A stretch of 14,416 nucleotides of DNA from Candidatus Heimdallarchaeota archaeon (GCA_021399405.1 JAAFKL010000110.1:1-14416), one strand, 5' to 3'; positions 6,949-14,220 are shown, counted from the first letter of the stretch. The notes: generated from the sequence alone by a model not told the origin. Translations and numbers: made by a program.

Positions 6949-8865
6949 TCATCGCCCAATTATTTTCAGCAATAGTAATTTTAATAATAGAAATAATGAA
7001 AATATCGCACCAATATAAAATCCAATAGACTCCAATCCTTCAAATATATTACTAACGAATGAAAATGCGTCTCTTGTATTTAAACTATTAAGTGGTAAAA
7101 ATCCATTAAATTTGCCTGGAAGATCATCTCCATCCGCTGGTTTAAATTCATCTAATGCAGCAATATCAGCTAATATTTGGGATATAATAAGAATGAATGC
7201 TGAGCTAATTAGGAAGAAAAATGCTTGTGTATCACCTTTCATTTTTTCAGCTACAATTGAAACAGATAAAAATTTGAAAGAACTGGTAATAATGAAGTAT
7301 AATGGAACAATAAGTAGTGATACCGCAATAAATACCCCTCCTAAATTTTCTAAATCAACTGTTACTCCAAATAATACCTCAAATATTCTTGGAATTGTCA
7401 AATCTGGCAAATCCACTCCAAAGTGTTCAACTAGATTTGTGTAAATTACGATGAATTTATCATATAAAAGAGTCATCCAAGTTAATAATAAAATAAATCG
7501 AGTCGTTAGAACAATTAGTTTTGGTGATGATCTTGTTGCAACTCTTCCAGAACGGGCAATCGAGACACCAGTAGAAATTGATCTCACAATTGCAACAATA
7601 GAATAACCCTCTGCAAAACCAATAACGATAGAACTGAGACCGATTATAAATATAAAGTCTAGTTCAATAATCCTTATTGGATCACCTAGGTTAAACACAA
7701 AGGTTTGAAAGAAGAATTCAAGGACCTTTTCTGTACTTAAGAGACTAATTTCAGACGGTTCAGGATCGATAGCCGGAATTCCGTCGAAACCATCAGCGGT
7801 ATAAATTGTATGATCTGTAGAGTCAAACCGGAAAATTGCATACATATCCCAAGTTGCCCAGATTATCCCTGGTAGGATATAAAACAGAAAAATGATCGGT
7901 ATTATCATTGCCAAATTTGAGTATAATAAAAAGGAAGCTAGTCTCATTGCTCTGATAACCAAAATCAAAAATTGGGTTAACCACCATACCCCAATAATTA
8001 TCATACCGAATAATACAAGAAATTGAATAGGGACCTCTAGATTTAGAGCTGATATTGCGAAGAAAATAGCAAGTAAAACAAACAATAAAGGTAGAGTTGA
8101 GAGAAATTTTACCCATTCTTTGAAGGTATATTTTTCGCGAGGTTTTTCTTTTCTTTCCTTAATTTTTTCTCTCCCATAACGTGTCAGTATTACGATAGTC
8201 ATTGCTAAGGGAAAAGAAAGCATAAATGCAAACAAGGCAACAAAAAGTAATCCTCTGATTTCAGAATATGCAATGAGATCACTTTCTATGGGTAGGTCTT
8301 CAATCGCATAGATCCTGAGATCAAATTGGGTTCTTAGTGATTGTAATAAATAAACAGGGAATATTTGGAGGTAGACATTATTCAAGGCTACATCAAATAA
8401 AATGAAAACGAGTGAAATAAAAGCAATAGTTAATAAGAAAAATAAAATAGCTTTGACAGACTTGTAACTCTCAATCCCAAAGTCCTCTTTGTGATCAAAG
8501 AATACAATTTTCGAGAAAAATATTAGAACCAATGCAAATACAACTGTGGAAAGTACAAGTATTTCAAAATTTACTGAATTATTTACCAGAATTATATTAT
8601 CTTGATTTACATCACCTGTAGTTGTAAGTTTGTCTGAAAGGGTAATTATTCGAACCATTAAGGCAAGAATAAATGTTATTCCAAGTAATTTTCTGAATTG
8701 AGATCTTAGAAATTCTCGCCAAGGGATTCTAGCAATTTTTGCCTTAATTCCAGTTGCTTCTTCTTTCTTAACAGGTTTCTCTTCTATTTTTCTCTTTTCC
8801 GCATCTTGAGAAATTGTTTGATCTAAATCCTCAGAAGATTTTTTTCCTTCTTCTTTTTCGCTCAC
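6949..8865 (-). CDS. Large polytopic membrane protein of unknown function (638 aa)
   Basis: Not recognised. A hydrophilic, charged N-terminus of about 50 residues (many Glu, Lys, Ser) precedes roughly 12 hydrophobic helices, near residues 58-76, 99-121, 137-160, 203-227, 254-273, 278-303, 312-334, 400-426, 449-475, 508-528, 545-566 and 612-634. A basic loop at 230-247 (GREKIKERKEKPREKY) and an acidic Asp/Pro-rich loop at about 346-375 should lie on opposite sides of the membrane. A segment at 430-448 (STGVSIARSGRVATRSSPK) is rich in Ser, Arg and Gly and looks like a cytoplasmic loop. No Walker, transporter or enzyme motif is visible. The start is GTG at 8865 because an in-frame TGA lies four codons upstream and a TATA-like sequence lies about 26 nt upstream. 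It sits 76 bp after the DMT transporter and 70 bp before the DUF3179 gene, same strand. Confidence 0.85.
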   Translation of the reverse strand: MSEKEEGKKSSEDLDQTISQDAEKRKIEEKPVKKEEATGIKAKIARIPWREFLRSQFRKLLGITFILALMVRIITLSDKLTTTGDVNQDNIILVNNSVNFEILVLSTVVFALVLIFFSKIVFFDHKEDFGIESYKSVKAILFFLLTIAFISLVFILFDVALNNVYLQIFPVYLLQSLRTQFDLRIYAIEDLPIESDLIAYSEIRGLLFVALFAFMLSFPLAMTIVILTRYGREKIKERKEKPREKYTFKEWVKFLSTLPLLFVLLAIFFAISALNLEVPIQFLVLFGMIIIGVWWLTQFLILVIRAMRLASFLLYSNLAMIIPIIFLFYILPGIIWATWDMYAIFRFDSTDHTIYTADGFDGIPAIDPEPSEISLLSTEKVLEFFFQTFVFNLGDPIRIIELDFIFIIGLSSIVIGFAEGYSIVAIVRSISTGVSIARSGRVATRSSPKLIVLTTRFILLLTWMTLLYDKFIVIYTNLVEHFGVDLPDLTIPRIFEVLFGVTVDLENLGGVFIAVSLLIVPLYFIITSSFKFLSVSIVAEKMKGDTQAFFFLISSAFILIISQILADIAALDEFKPADGDDLPGKFNGFLPLNSLNTRDAFSFVSNIFEGLESIGFYIGAIFSLFLLLKLLLLKIIGR

Positions 8866-8888
8866 TAAAAAGTTTCACAAGTTTACCA

Positions 8889-8894
8889 TTTTAA
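8889..8894 (-). promoter_or_regulatory. Weak TATA-like box before the large membrane protein
   Basis: The minus strand reads TTAAAA here, about 26 nt before the GTG at 8865, with no Shine-Dalgarno sequence in between. The spacing matches the other leaderless candidates in the window; the sequence itself is weak. Confidence 0.3.
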
Positions 8895-8941
8895 GGTATG
8901 TGAGCAAGTGATGTCTAAATGACACAACTTCAACCAGTTAT

Positions 8942-9871
8942 TTATGAATATATAATTACTCCAAATGTACCTAAAACTGCAATGATAGCACCTAACAATC
9001 GTACAGCAACAGATTTTCTATCCAACGGTTCTTGCAAAACCGAGTTACCTATAAATTTTGCAACCAGAAGAGTATATATTAGTGTGAAAGGTCCCTCAGC
9101 AACTCCAATTGCTTCTGATACGCCAAGCTTTATACTCAATCCGTATATAAAACCTGCTTGAGCAGCCATTATTATCAAATCATAAACTATTATTTTCTTA
9201 AATAAATTCATAGTTAGAGGTTTTCTAATACTTGAGTAAACTTGAAACTTACTAAAATAATATATTAACCCAAAACCTATCATAAAGACTTGCCTGATCG
9301 TAATTACGGTAAAAGTAGGTATATCATCCAAATAGTAACTGATCATAAAATTGCTAAAACTCCAAGAGATAGTTGTTAGAAAATACCATCGTATACCTGG
9401 GGCTTTCAATGAAAACAGCGATTTAAGATCCAATGTCTTATCCCAACTAACTATTATTGCTCCAAAAATAGATATAACAATTGCAATGTAAACCTCTATT
9501 CTGTAAGATTCCGAAAGAATAAAAACAGCTAAAGGAACAGATAATACCACTCTTGAGGATAGGATTATACCTCCAACTGAGACATTTCCTTCATCAAATC
9601 CCTTCAATAATGAAACATAGCCAACAACTGCAAATAATGAAAGCAAAAAGAACACAATTATCAATTTCGGTGTCATTAAAGAAATTATTGAGGTATCTTT
9701 CCAAAATTCAAAATATGATATCACTACTAATATTGGAAGAGCAATAATTAGTTGATTCATAAGAAAATTGAGCGGTCCACCAGATTCATTTATCAGAAAT
9801 TTACCGATAATACTTGATATTGCAAATAAATTCACTGAAATTACAAGTACGATTTGATAGGTCTCAATCAA
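8942..9871 (-). CDS. DMT superfamily (EamA-type) transporter
   Basis: An integral membrane protein of about 309 aa with ten hydrophobic helices arranged as two EamA repeats. The first repeat ends with ALLKGF-like YVSLLKGFDEGNVSVGGIILSS, VPLAVFILSE and the glycine-rich FGAIIVSW. The second ends with IYGLSIKLGVSEAIGVAEGPFTLIYTLLVAKFI, a polar QEPLDRKSV turn and LLGAIIAVLGTFGVII. Members export or import small metabolites such as amino acids or nucleotide sugars; the substrate cannot be read here. The start is uncertain: no ATG is available. TTG at 9886 gives 314 aa; TTG at 9871 is chosen because a good TATA box lies 23-30 nt before it. It follows pyrD by about 57-70 bp on the same strand, so read-through from pyrD is possible and a pyrimidine-related substrate is conceivable but unproven. 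Confidence 0.82.
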   Translation of the reverse strand: MIETYQIVLVISVNLFAISSIIGKFLINESGGPLNFLMNQLIIALPILVVISYFEFWKDTSIISLMTPKLIIVFFLLSLFAVVGYVSLLKGFDEGNVSVGGIILSSRVVLSVPLAVFILSESYRIEVYIAIVISIFGAIIVSWDKTLDLKSLFSLKAPGIRWYFLTTISWSFSNFMISYYLDDIPTFTVITIRQVFMIGFGLIYYFSKFQVYSSIRKPLTMNLFKKIIVYDLIIMAAQAGFIYGLSIKLGVSEAIGVAEGPFTLIYTLLVAKFIGNSVLQEPLDRKSVAVRLLGAIIAVLGTFGVIIYS

Positions 9872-9893
9872 CAGGTTATCGATCAATAGTATG

Positions 9894-9901
9894 AATATAA
9901 A
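9894..9901 (-). promoter_or_regulatory. TATA box before the DMT transporter
   Basis: The minus strand reads TTTATATT. It is only about 11 nt before the TTG at 9886, too close for that codon to be transcribed from here, but 26 nt before the in-frame TTG at 9871. It therefore argues for 9871 as the start if this promoter is used. Confidence 0.45.
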
Positions 9902-9943
9902 ACTAATATTACAGGACTATAAAAGAAACTTACAATATCGATT

Positions 9944-10885
9944 TTACATTATTTTATTATAACGACCCCAATTTTTGAATATTAATGGTCCTTGTTGCAG
10001 GAAAGCTGTAAATATCAAGGGGAGAGCATTGTATTTCCCCCAAATTTCCTTTGCTTGTTGTAATGATGAAATACCCCCCATAGCTAATATTGGTAAATTA
10101 GTAAGATCTGAATTACTTCTAATTTTTGTTAGAATGTTTGTTAACCTGTTATAAAGTAAAGGTCCAGAATATCCACCAATTTTGTTTGGATTACCGAGGT
10201 GATCATGTTGAGTAGGGATCGTATTGAATAGTGAAATCCCATTTACCAATTTCTTTTCATGAATAATCCTAATTAAATTCAAAAGCTCATTATCACTGTA
10301 TTGGGGACTTAATTTTAAGAATAAATTTACCTTATGATTAATTTTCCTAATCGATGATAACATCCTCTCAGTATTTTTAAGGTCCATAACACCATTTTCT
10401 ACATTTGGACATGAAAAATTCAACTCAATATTATTTGTAAAAACTGAAATGTTACTGATTAATGCATTCCATTCCTCAATATTGTCACCTTTTACTGAAA
10501 ATATATAGTGAGTAGGAATTGTTTTAGCTCTTTTTAATTCACTGACCCATGCAGCTAGACCTTTATTTGGTAATCCCATGGAATTTATCATACCATTTTG
10601 CAATCTAATTATTCTTGGACGAGGATTTCCTTTTCTCGAATTGTATGTAATAGTCTTAGATATTACTAATCCTGCACCCAACCTACTAACTGCTTTCATT
10701 TTCGTAAAACTATCAGCCCACCCAGACGACAATCCCCAAGGAGCTTTCAGTTCCATTTTTGCATAACTAATATCAGAATCATTAGCTTCGATTTTCAATG
10801 ATAAGATATATGACAAAGACACAATTAATGGTCCCCCAGACTTCTCTACTAGAACCTCCGGTAAATAGCGGATTAATCTGGTCAT
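9944..10885 (-). CDS. pyrD: Dihydroorotate dehydrogenase, class 1-like
   Basis: An FMN enzyme oxidising dihydroorotate to orotate, the fourth step of de novo pyrimidine synthesis. In a 313-aa TIM barrel I see SKTIT with Lys77, the substrate loop NSMGLPNKG at 101-109, LNFSCPNVENG with Asn156 and Cys159, LKLSP with Lys191, FNT with Asn221, GGYSGP at 237-242, and AMGGIS at 268-273 for FMN phosphate. Cys at the general-base position is the class 1 (soluble) mark; class 2 enzymes have Ser. No pyrK gene is adjacent, so whether it is a 1A-like or 1B-like enzyme, and its electron acceptor, are open. ATG 10885 is chosen; TTG 10906 in frame would add seven residues. It is divergent from pyrB and upstream of the DMT transporter. 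The barrel's N-terminal strands are unusually divergent. Confidence 0.9.
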   Translation of the reverse strand: MTRLIRYLPEVLVEKSGGPLIVSLSYILSLKIEANDSDISYAKMELKAPWGLSSGWADSFTKMKAVSRLGAGLVISKTITYNSRKGNPRPRIIRLQNGMINSMGLPNKGLAAWVSELKRAKTIPTHYIFSVKGDNIEEWNALISNISVFTNNIELNFSCPNVENGVMDLKNTERMLSSIRKINHKVNLFLKLSPQYSDNELLNLIRIIHEKKLVNGISLFNTIPTQHDHLGNPNKIGGYSGPLLYNRLTNILTKIRSNSDLTNLPILAMGGISSLQQAKEIWGKYNALPLIFTAFLQQGPLIFKNWGRYNKIM

Positions 10886-10941
10886 TAGGTTGCTACAATT
10901 AATCAATAGAGCTTCACAATATGATTTTCTCTAATCTATGT

Positions 10942-10949
10942 TATTTATA
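10942..10949 (-). promoter_or_regulatory. TATA box of pyrD
   Basis: The minus strand reads TATAAATA, an excellent archaeal TATA box. Transcription should start near 10920, about 14 nt before the TTG at 10906 or 35 nt before the ATG at 10885. It faces away from the pyrB promoter in the same intergenic region. Confidence 0.6.
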
Positions 10950-10979
10950 ATAATCATTAATAGAAGTTGAACAATCGAC

Positions 10980-11004
10980 CAAAAATATATTAATCTATTA
11001 AAAC
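10980..11004 (+). promoter_or_regulatory. Promoter of the pyrB-pyrI-pyrC operon
   Basis: A purine-rich stretch AAAAA followed by ATATATTA (10985-10992) resembles BRE plus TATA and predicts a start near 11013. A second candidate, TATTAAAA (10996-11003), is centred about 24 nt before the ATG at 11024 and would give a leaderless message. No Shine-Dalgarno sequence precedes pyrB, so either short or absent leader is expected. Confidence 0.55.
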
Positions 11005-11023
11005 TATACAAACACAGAATTCC

Positions 11024-11944
11024 ATGATTCAACATCTTGTATCAATAAAAGATATAGATAGACAGTATATCGAGAAAATACTAGACCATGCAAAGAGGAT
11101 AGAAGAAAATCTTGATCAATTTGCTCATAATTTGGACGGTAAGATTCTCGCCACAATATTTTTCGAACCAAGTACTAGAACTAGATTATCTTTTGAATCA
11201 GCAATGCTTAGATTAGGGGGTAAAGTATTAGGTATCTCAGATCCAAAGACATCGTCAGTAAAAAAAGGAGAATCAATTGCTGATACAATTCGTATGGCTG
11301 CTAGTTATGCTAATGTGATTGTTATGAGACATAATCTAGAGGGAAGTGGCCGTATAGCTGCAGAGTTTAGTTCTGTTCCTGTTATATCAGGAGGAACTGG
11401 TGTACAAGAACATCCCACACAGGCATTACTCGATATATATACAATCTACAAGGAATTTGGGCGGATAGATAATTTAACAATTGGCTTATTGGGAGATCTT
11501 AGATATGGTAGGACAATACCTTCTCTTCTTTATGCATTTATGAAATTTAATAATATCAAGGTTAAATTGTATTCCCCTAAACAGCTTAGAGCGAGAATGA
11601 CTGTGCTTTCGGATGTTGAAGGAAAATTAGATTATGAAATTTATGAAAATTTGGAAACAACAATAGATGAACTAGATGTACTATACGTAACTCGAATTCA
11701 GAAAGAGAGATTTCCAGATGAAGGTGACTATGAACGGTTAAAAGGGGCATTTGAAATAGACAACTCAATAATGAGTAAAGCAAAAAAAGATATGATTCTT
11801 ATGCATCCTCTTCCAAGAGTAGGAGAAATCGCATATGAAGTGGACGATTTACCTCAAGCTAGATATTTCCAACAAGCAAAAAATGGAGTCTGGGTAAGAA
11901 TGGCATTACTGGATATGTTAGTAGGAGGAAAAACAGATGTCTGA
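11024..11944 (+). CDS. pyrB: Aspartate carbamoyltransferase catalytic subunit
   Basis: Joins carbamoyl phosphate and L-aspartate to give N-carbamoyl-L-aspartate, the committed pyrimidine step. The 306-aa length is typical. Carbamoyl-phosphate binding is shown by FFEPSTRTRLSFESA with S50-T-R-T-R54, KKGES with Lys81 in the mobile loop, and HPTQ at 130-133. Aspartate-binding residues include R163 (GDLRYGRT), R224 and Gln226 (TRIQKERF), and HPLPR at 261-265. All residues expected from the E. coli enzyme can be placed. The neighbouring pyrI shows that it works as a catalytic trimer within a regulated catalytic/regulatory assembly. The start ATG lies behind TATA-like boxes with no Shine-Dalgarno site. 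The last eight bases overlap pyrI, implying translational coupling. Confidence 0.98.
   Translation: MIQHLVSIKDIDRQYIEKILDHAKRIEENLDQFAHNLDGKILATIFFEPSTRTRLSFESAMLRLGGKVLGISDPKTSSVKKGESIADTIRMAASYANVIVMRHNLEGSGRIAAEFSSVPVISGGTGVQEHPTQALLDIYTIYKEFGRIDNLTIGLLGDLRYGRTIPSLLYAFMKFNNIKVKLYSPKQLRARMTVLSDVEGKLDYEIYENLETTIDELDVLYVTRIQKERFPDEGDYERLKGAFEIDNSIMSKAKKDMILMHPLPRVGEIAYEVDDLPQARYFQQAKNGVWVRMALLDMLVGGKTDV
11923..11928 (+). promoter_or_regulatory. Shine-Dalgarno site of pyrI inside pyrB
   Basis: AGGAGG ends 8 nt before the pyrI ATG at 11937, the ideal position. It lies in the last codons of pyrB (coding GGK). It supports this ATG and contrasts with leaderless-looking first genes. Confidence 0.75.
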
Positions 11945-12413
11945 TCCAAGACAAATGCTAGTTTCAAAGATTGAAGATGGTACTGTAATTGATAAAATCC
12001 CTCCGGGAAAATCCATTCAGATTTTGCGAATTCTAAATATTGATGAAAATTCTTTAGACACCGTAGCTGTTGCAATTAAAGTAACTTCGAAATCAATGGG
12101 TAGAAAAGATATTATCAAATTAACAAACAGATATCTTGAAGATGATGAACTTAAGAAAATATGGCTAATTGCACCAAACGCCATAGTCTCGATTGTAAAT
12201 AATTTTAACATTTCAGAGAAATTTGATCTAGCATCACGGGAATTAACAAATGAATTTTCAGGAGTTTTGACATGTATAAATCCCACATGTGCAACCAATT
12301 ATCGAGAACCCGTAATACCAAAATTCCTTCTCATGAGACGAGATCCATTATTAATCCGATGTTTATATTGTGATAAAATAATGCTCGAAGAAAATGTGAG
12401 AGAGCAATTATAG
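11937..12413 (+). CDS. pyrI: Aspartate carbamoyltransferase regulatory subunit
   Basis: Binds nucleotide effectors (CTP, ATP in known homologues) and passes the signal to PyrB; it has no catalysis of its own. The 158-aa chain has both expected domains. The N-terminal allosteric domain opens with KIEDGTVIDKIPPGKSIQIL (11-30), the canonical nucleotide-site signature, followed by SMGRKDIIKL (53-62). The C-terminal zinc domain that contacts PyrB has four cysteines, Cys113, Cys118, Cys142 and Cys145, in the usual C-x4-C and C-x2-C pairs. Its ATG lies within the pyrB stop region (8-bp overlap) after a strong AGGAGG, and its stop is directly followed by the pyrC ATG. Feedback control of the pathway by nucleotides is therefore expected at protein level. 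Confidence 0.97.
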   Translation: MSDPRQMLVSKIEDGTVIDKIPPGKSIQILRILNIDENSLDTVAVAIKVTSKSMGRKDIIKLTNRYLEDDELKKIWLIAPNAIVSIVNNFNISEKFDLASRELTNEFSGVLTCINPTCATNYREPVIPKFLLMRRDPLLIRCLYCDKIMLEENVREQL

Positions 12414-13505
12414 ATGAAAAATAAAAATTCCAGTGAATCAAAAATGGAAATCCTTCCCGCTGGAATTGATCTTCATGTACATTTTAGAGATCCTGGATTC
12501 CCCAATAAAGAGACAATGGCAACAGGGATGCGTGCGGCACATTTCGGTGGAATCTCGGCAGTTGTAGATATGCCAAATACCAACCCTCCTAGTGATACAA
12601 TTGCCAATGTAGACCACAAAATAAAATTGGCAAATAACTATCCTGGAATTATAATTGCAGGTGGACTAACAGATAGATCGGTACAAAGTGGTGAAGCCAT
12701 AAAAATAGCCAAGAAAACAAGAATCCTAAAAGTTTTTCTTGCTGAATCTACTGGCAATATGATAATCTCTGAGAGCAACCTAAATCGAGGTTTAGCTCTC
12801 ATCGAGGATTTATCTACACTCATCATGTTCCATGCAGAAAAATCAGAAATGATAAAACCAAGAACAATTGAAAGTAAAGAACTAGATGTAAGACCTATTG
12901 AAGCAGAAATAGAATCAATTAAGTTTCTTCTTGATCTTGCACCTAAATACCCAAATTTGAAGTTCCATGTTACTCATGTATCTACACTTGAAGGAGCGAA
13001 AATTCTCTCCAGGCAAAACGAAGTGTCTTGGGATGTGTTAGCAAAATATTTACATTTCTCAACTAAACTTGTAGATAAAATTGGTAATTTTGCTAAAATG
13101 AACCCCCCCCTTAGGACAAAACTAGATGTGGAGGGACTTCAAAAGCTATTGATAGCTAATAAAATTCCAATAATCACCTCAGATCACGCACCCCATACTA
13201 TTTCTGAAAAAACATCAAATACTCAAATTATTGCAGGTGCACCAGGTGTACAAGAAACTTATCCATATCTCCTTCATTTATATAATTCAAAAATTATATC
13301 AAAAAACGTTCTGATCAACGTGATCCATGATAATCCGCTTAAACTTCTGAAATCTGTTGGAATATCTCCACTCACGGGTCATATTACTCATGATCCTGCT
13401 GGTTCATTTCGGTTAGCGTCAGAGGAAATACAATCAAAGTGTGGTTGGTCTTTATGGCAAGATTTTGTGTTTAAGGGAAAAATTGTGGATATGACTCTCA
13501 ATTAG
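12414..13505 (+). CDS. pyrC: Dihydroorotase
   Basis: Zinc amidohydrolase closing carbamoyl aspartate to dihydroorotate. The 363-aa chain is the short form: the barrel begins almost at once (MEILPAGIDLHVHFRDPG), with little N-terminal beta domain. Metal ligands are H21-x-H23, Lys106 in ILKVFLAESTG (position of the carboxylated lysine), His140 in MFHAEKSE, His188 in HVTHVST and Asp257 in TSDHAPHT. Substrate contacts include Arg25 and Asn55 (MPNTNPP). The lysine context and HAEK resemble the dihydroorotase domain of animal CAD rather than class I enzymes with a bridging Asp. It begins right after the pyrI stop; GAGAG about 10 nt upstream may act as ribosome site. ATG 12444 (residue 11) is an alternative start. 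A run of eight C at 13103-13110 encodes part of conserved MNPPLR. It overlaps pyrF tail-to-tail by 8 bp. Confidence 0.95.
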   Translation: MKNKNSSESKMEILPAGIDLHVHFRDPGFPNKETMATGMRAAHFGGISAVVDMPNTNPPSDTIANVDHKIKLANNYPGIIIAGGLTDRSVQSGEAIKIAKKTRILKVFLAESTGNMIISESNLNRGLALIEDLSTLIMFHAEKSEMIKPRTIESKELDVRPIEAEIESIKFLLDLAPKYPNLKFHVTHVSTLEGAKILSRQNEVSWDVLAKYLHFSTKLVDKIGNFAKMNPPLRTKLDVEGLQKLLIANKIPIITSDHAPHTISEKTSNTQIIAGAPGVQETYPYLLHLYNSKIISKNVLINVIHDNPLKLLKSVGISPLTGHITHDPAGSFRLASEEIQSKCGWSLWQDFVFKGKIVDMTLN

Positions 13506-14220
13506 AATTAGCAAATGCCTGAGAAATCAATTGGTCATACTTAATTGCAGCTTTCTCATAATTATCTGATTGTCCGATACCACGTGAGACATTAAACAAA
13601 ACTCTTCTTCCAAAATACTTTACTAATAAATCAACCCGACCTCCTTGTTGACCTATACCTGGTGCAAGGATCAATCCTGATCGAAATACTTCCGCAATTG
13701 AAGCTATAATTTCTTCTGTTACATGGTTTGTTGTACCAATTACAATATTTGATTCATATTTATCAGCCAATTTCGCCCATTCAATATATGGACTATTAAT
13801 CATCCACTTTGCTTGAGGATTACTCATCATAATCAAACAAATCAAGCCAATACCGATTTTCTGTCCTTCTTCGAGCATGGATTCTAGATTACCCGGAAAT
13901 GGGGAAATTGTGATAAGATCAAACCCCTCAGATTTTGAATAATTTAACGCTTCGACACTACTTGAACCAATATCAGATAATTTATGATCAATGATTGAGA
14001 AACATCCTTTGTTATGGATATACCTATTCAATGATTGTAGTGTATTGTTGTCATATCCTAACCAAAATTGACGATTAGGTTTGTAAGCCGCTGCAAGATC
14101 TGAAGTAGCATCAATGATTGTTTTGGCAATTTCCAGCTTATCTCCTTCCTTAATATCTAATCCTACACACAAATTAGAATTTTTGTCACGTATGATTTCA
14201 GATAATCTTTCCAATTTCAC
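13498..14220 (-). CDS. pyrF: Orotidine 5'-phosphate decarboxylase
   Basis: Converts OMP to UMP, the last step of the pathway. The 240-aa barrel shows CVGLD with Asp22, AAYKPN with Lys47, the catalytic D78-x-K80-x-x-D83-I (IDHKLSDIG), MMSNP (131-135), the phosphate-binding PGIGQQGG at 187-194, and SRGI with Arg213. The DIG following the last catalytic Asp, and SNP in the later loop, are more like type 2 bacterial and eukaryotic enzymes than the DIPNT of common type 1 enzymes. The start is GTG at 14220, with no in-frame ATG nearby upstream; the conserved core begins within 15 residues. It is transcribed toward pyrC and overlaps its 3' end by 8 bp, so it is not in the pyrBIC operon despite belonging to the same pathway. 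Confidence 0.95.
   Translation of the reverse strand: MKLERLSEIIRDKNSNLCVGLDIKEGDKLEIAKTIIDATSDLAAAYKPNRQFWLGYDNNTLQSLNRYIHNKGCFSIIDHKLSDIGSSSVEALNYSKSEGFDLITISPFPGNLESMLEEGQKIGIGLICLIMMSNPQAKWMINSPYIEWAKLADKYESNIVIGTTNHVTEEIIASIAEVFRSGLILAPGIGQQGGRVDLLVKYFGRRVLFNVSRGIGQSDNYEKAAIKYDQLISQAFANSN

Noticed and set aside
7112..7444. Rightward frame inside the large membrane protein gene
   Set aside because: It is antisense to a hydrophobic gene with consistent membrane-helix pattern; its translation has low-complexity, unstructured content and no promoter.
8919..9161. Rightward reading frame opposite the DMT transporter
   Set aside because: It is antisense to a clear EamA domain, and its translation shows no family features.
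11854..12298. Leftward frames opposite pyrB and pyrI
   Set aside because: They are shadows of strongly conserved pyrimidine genes.
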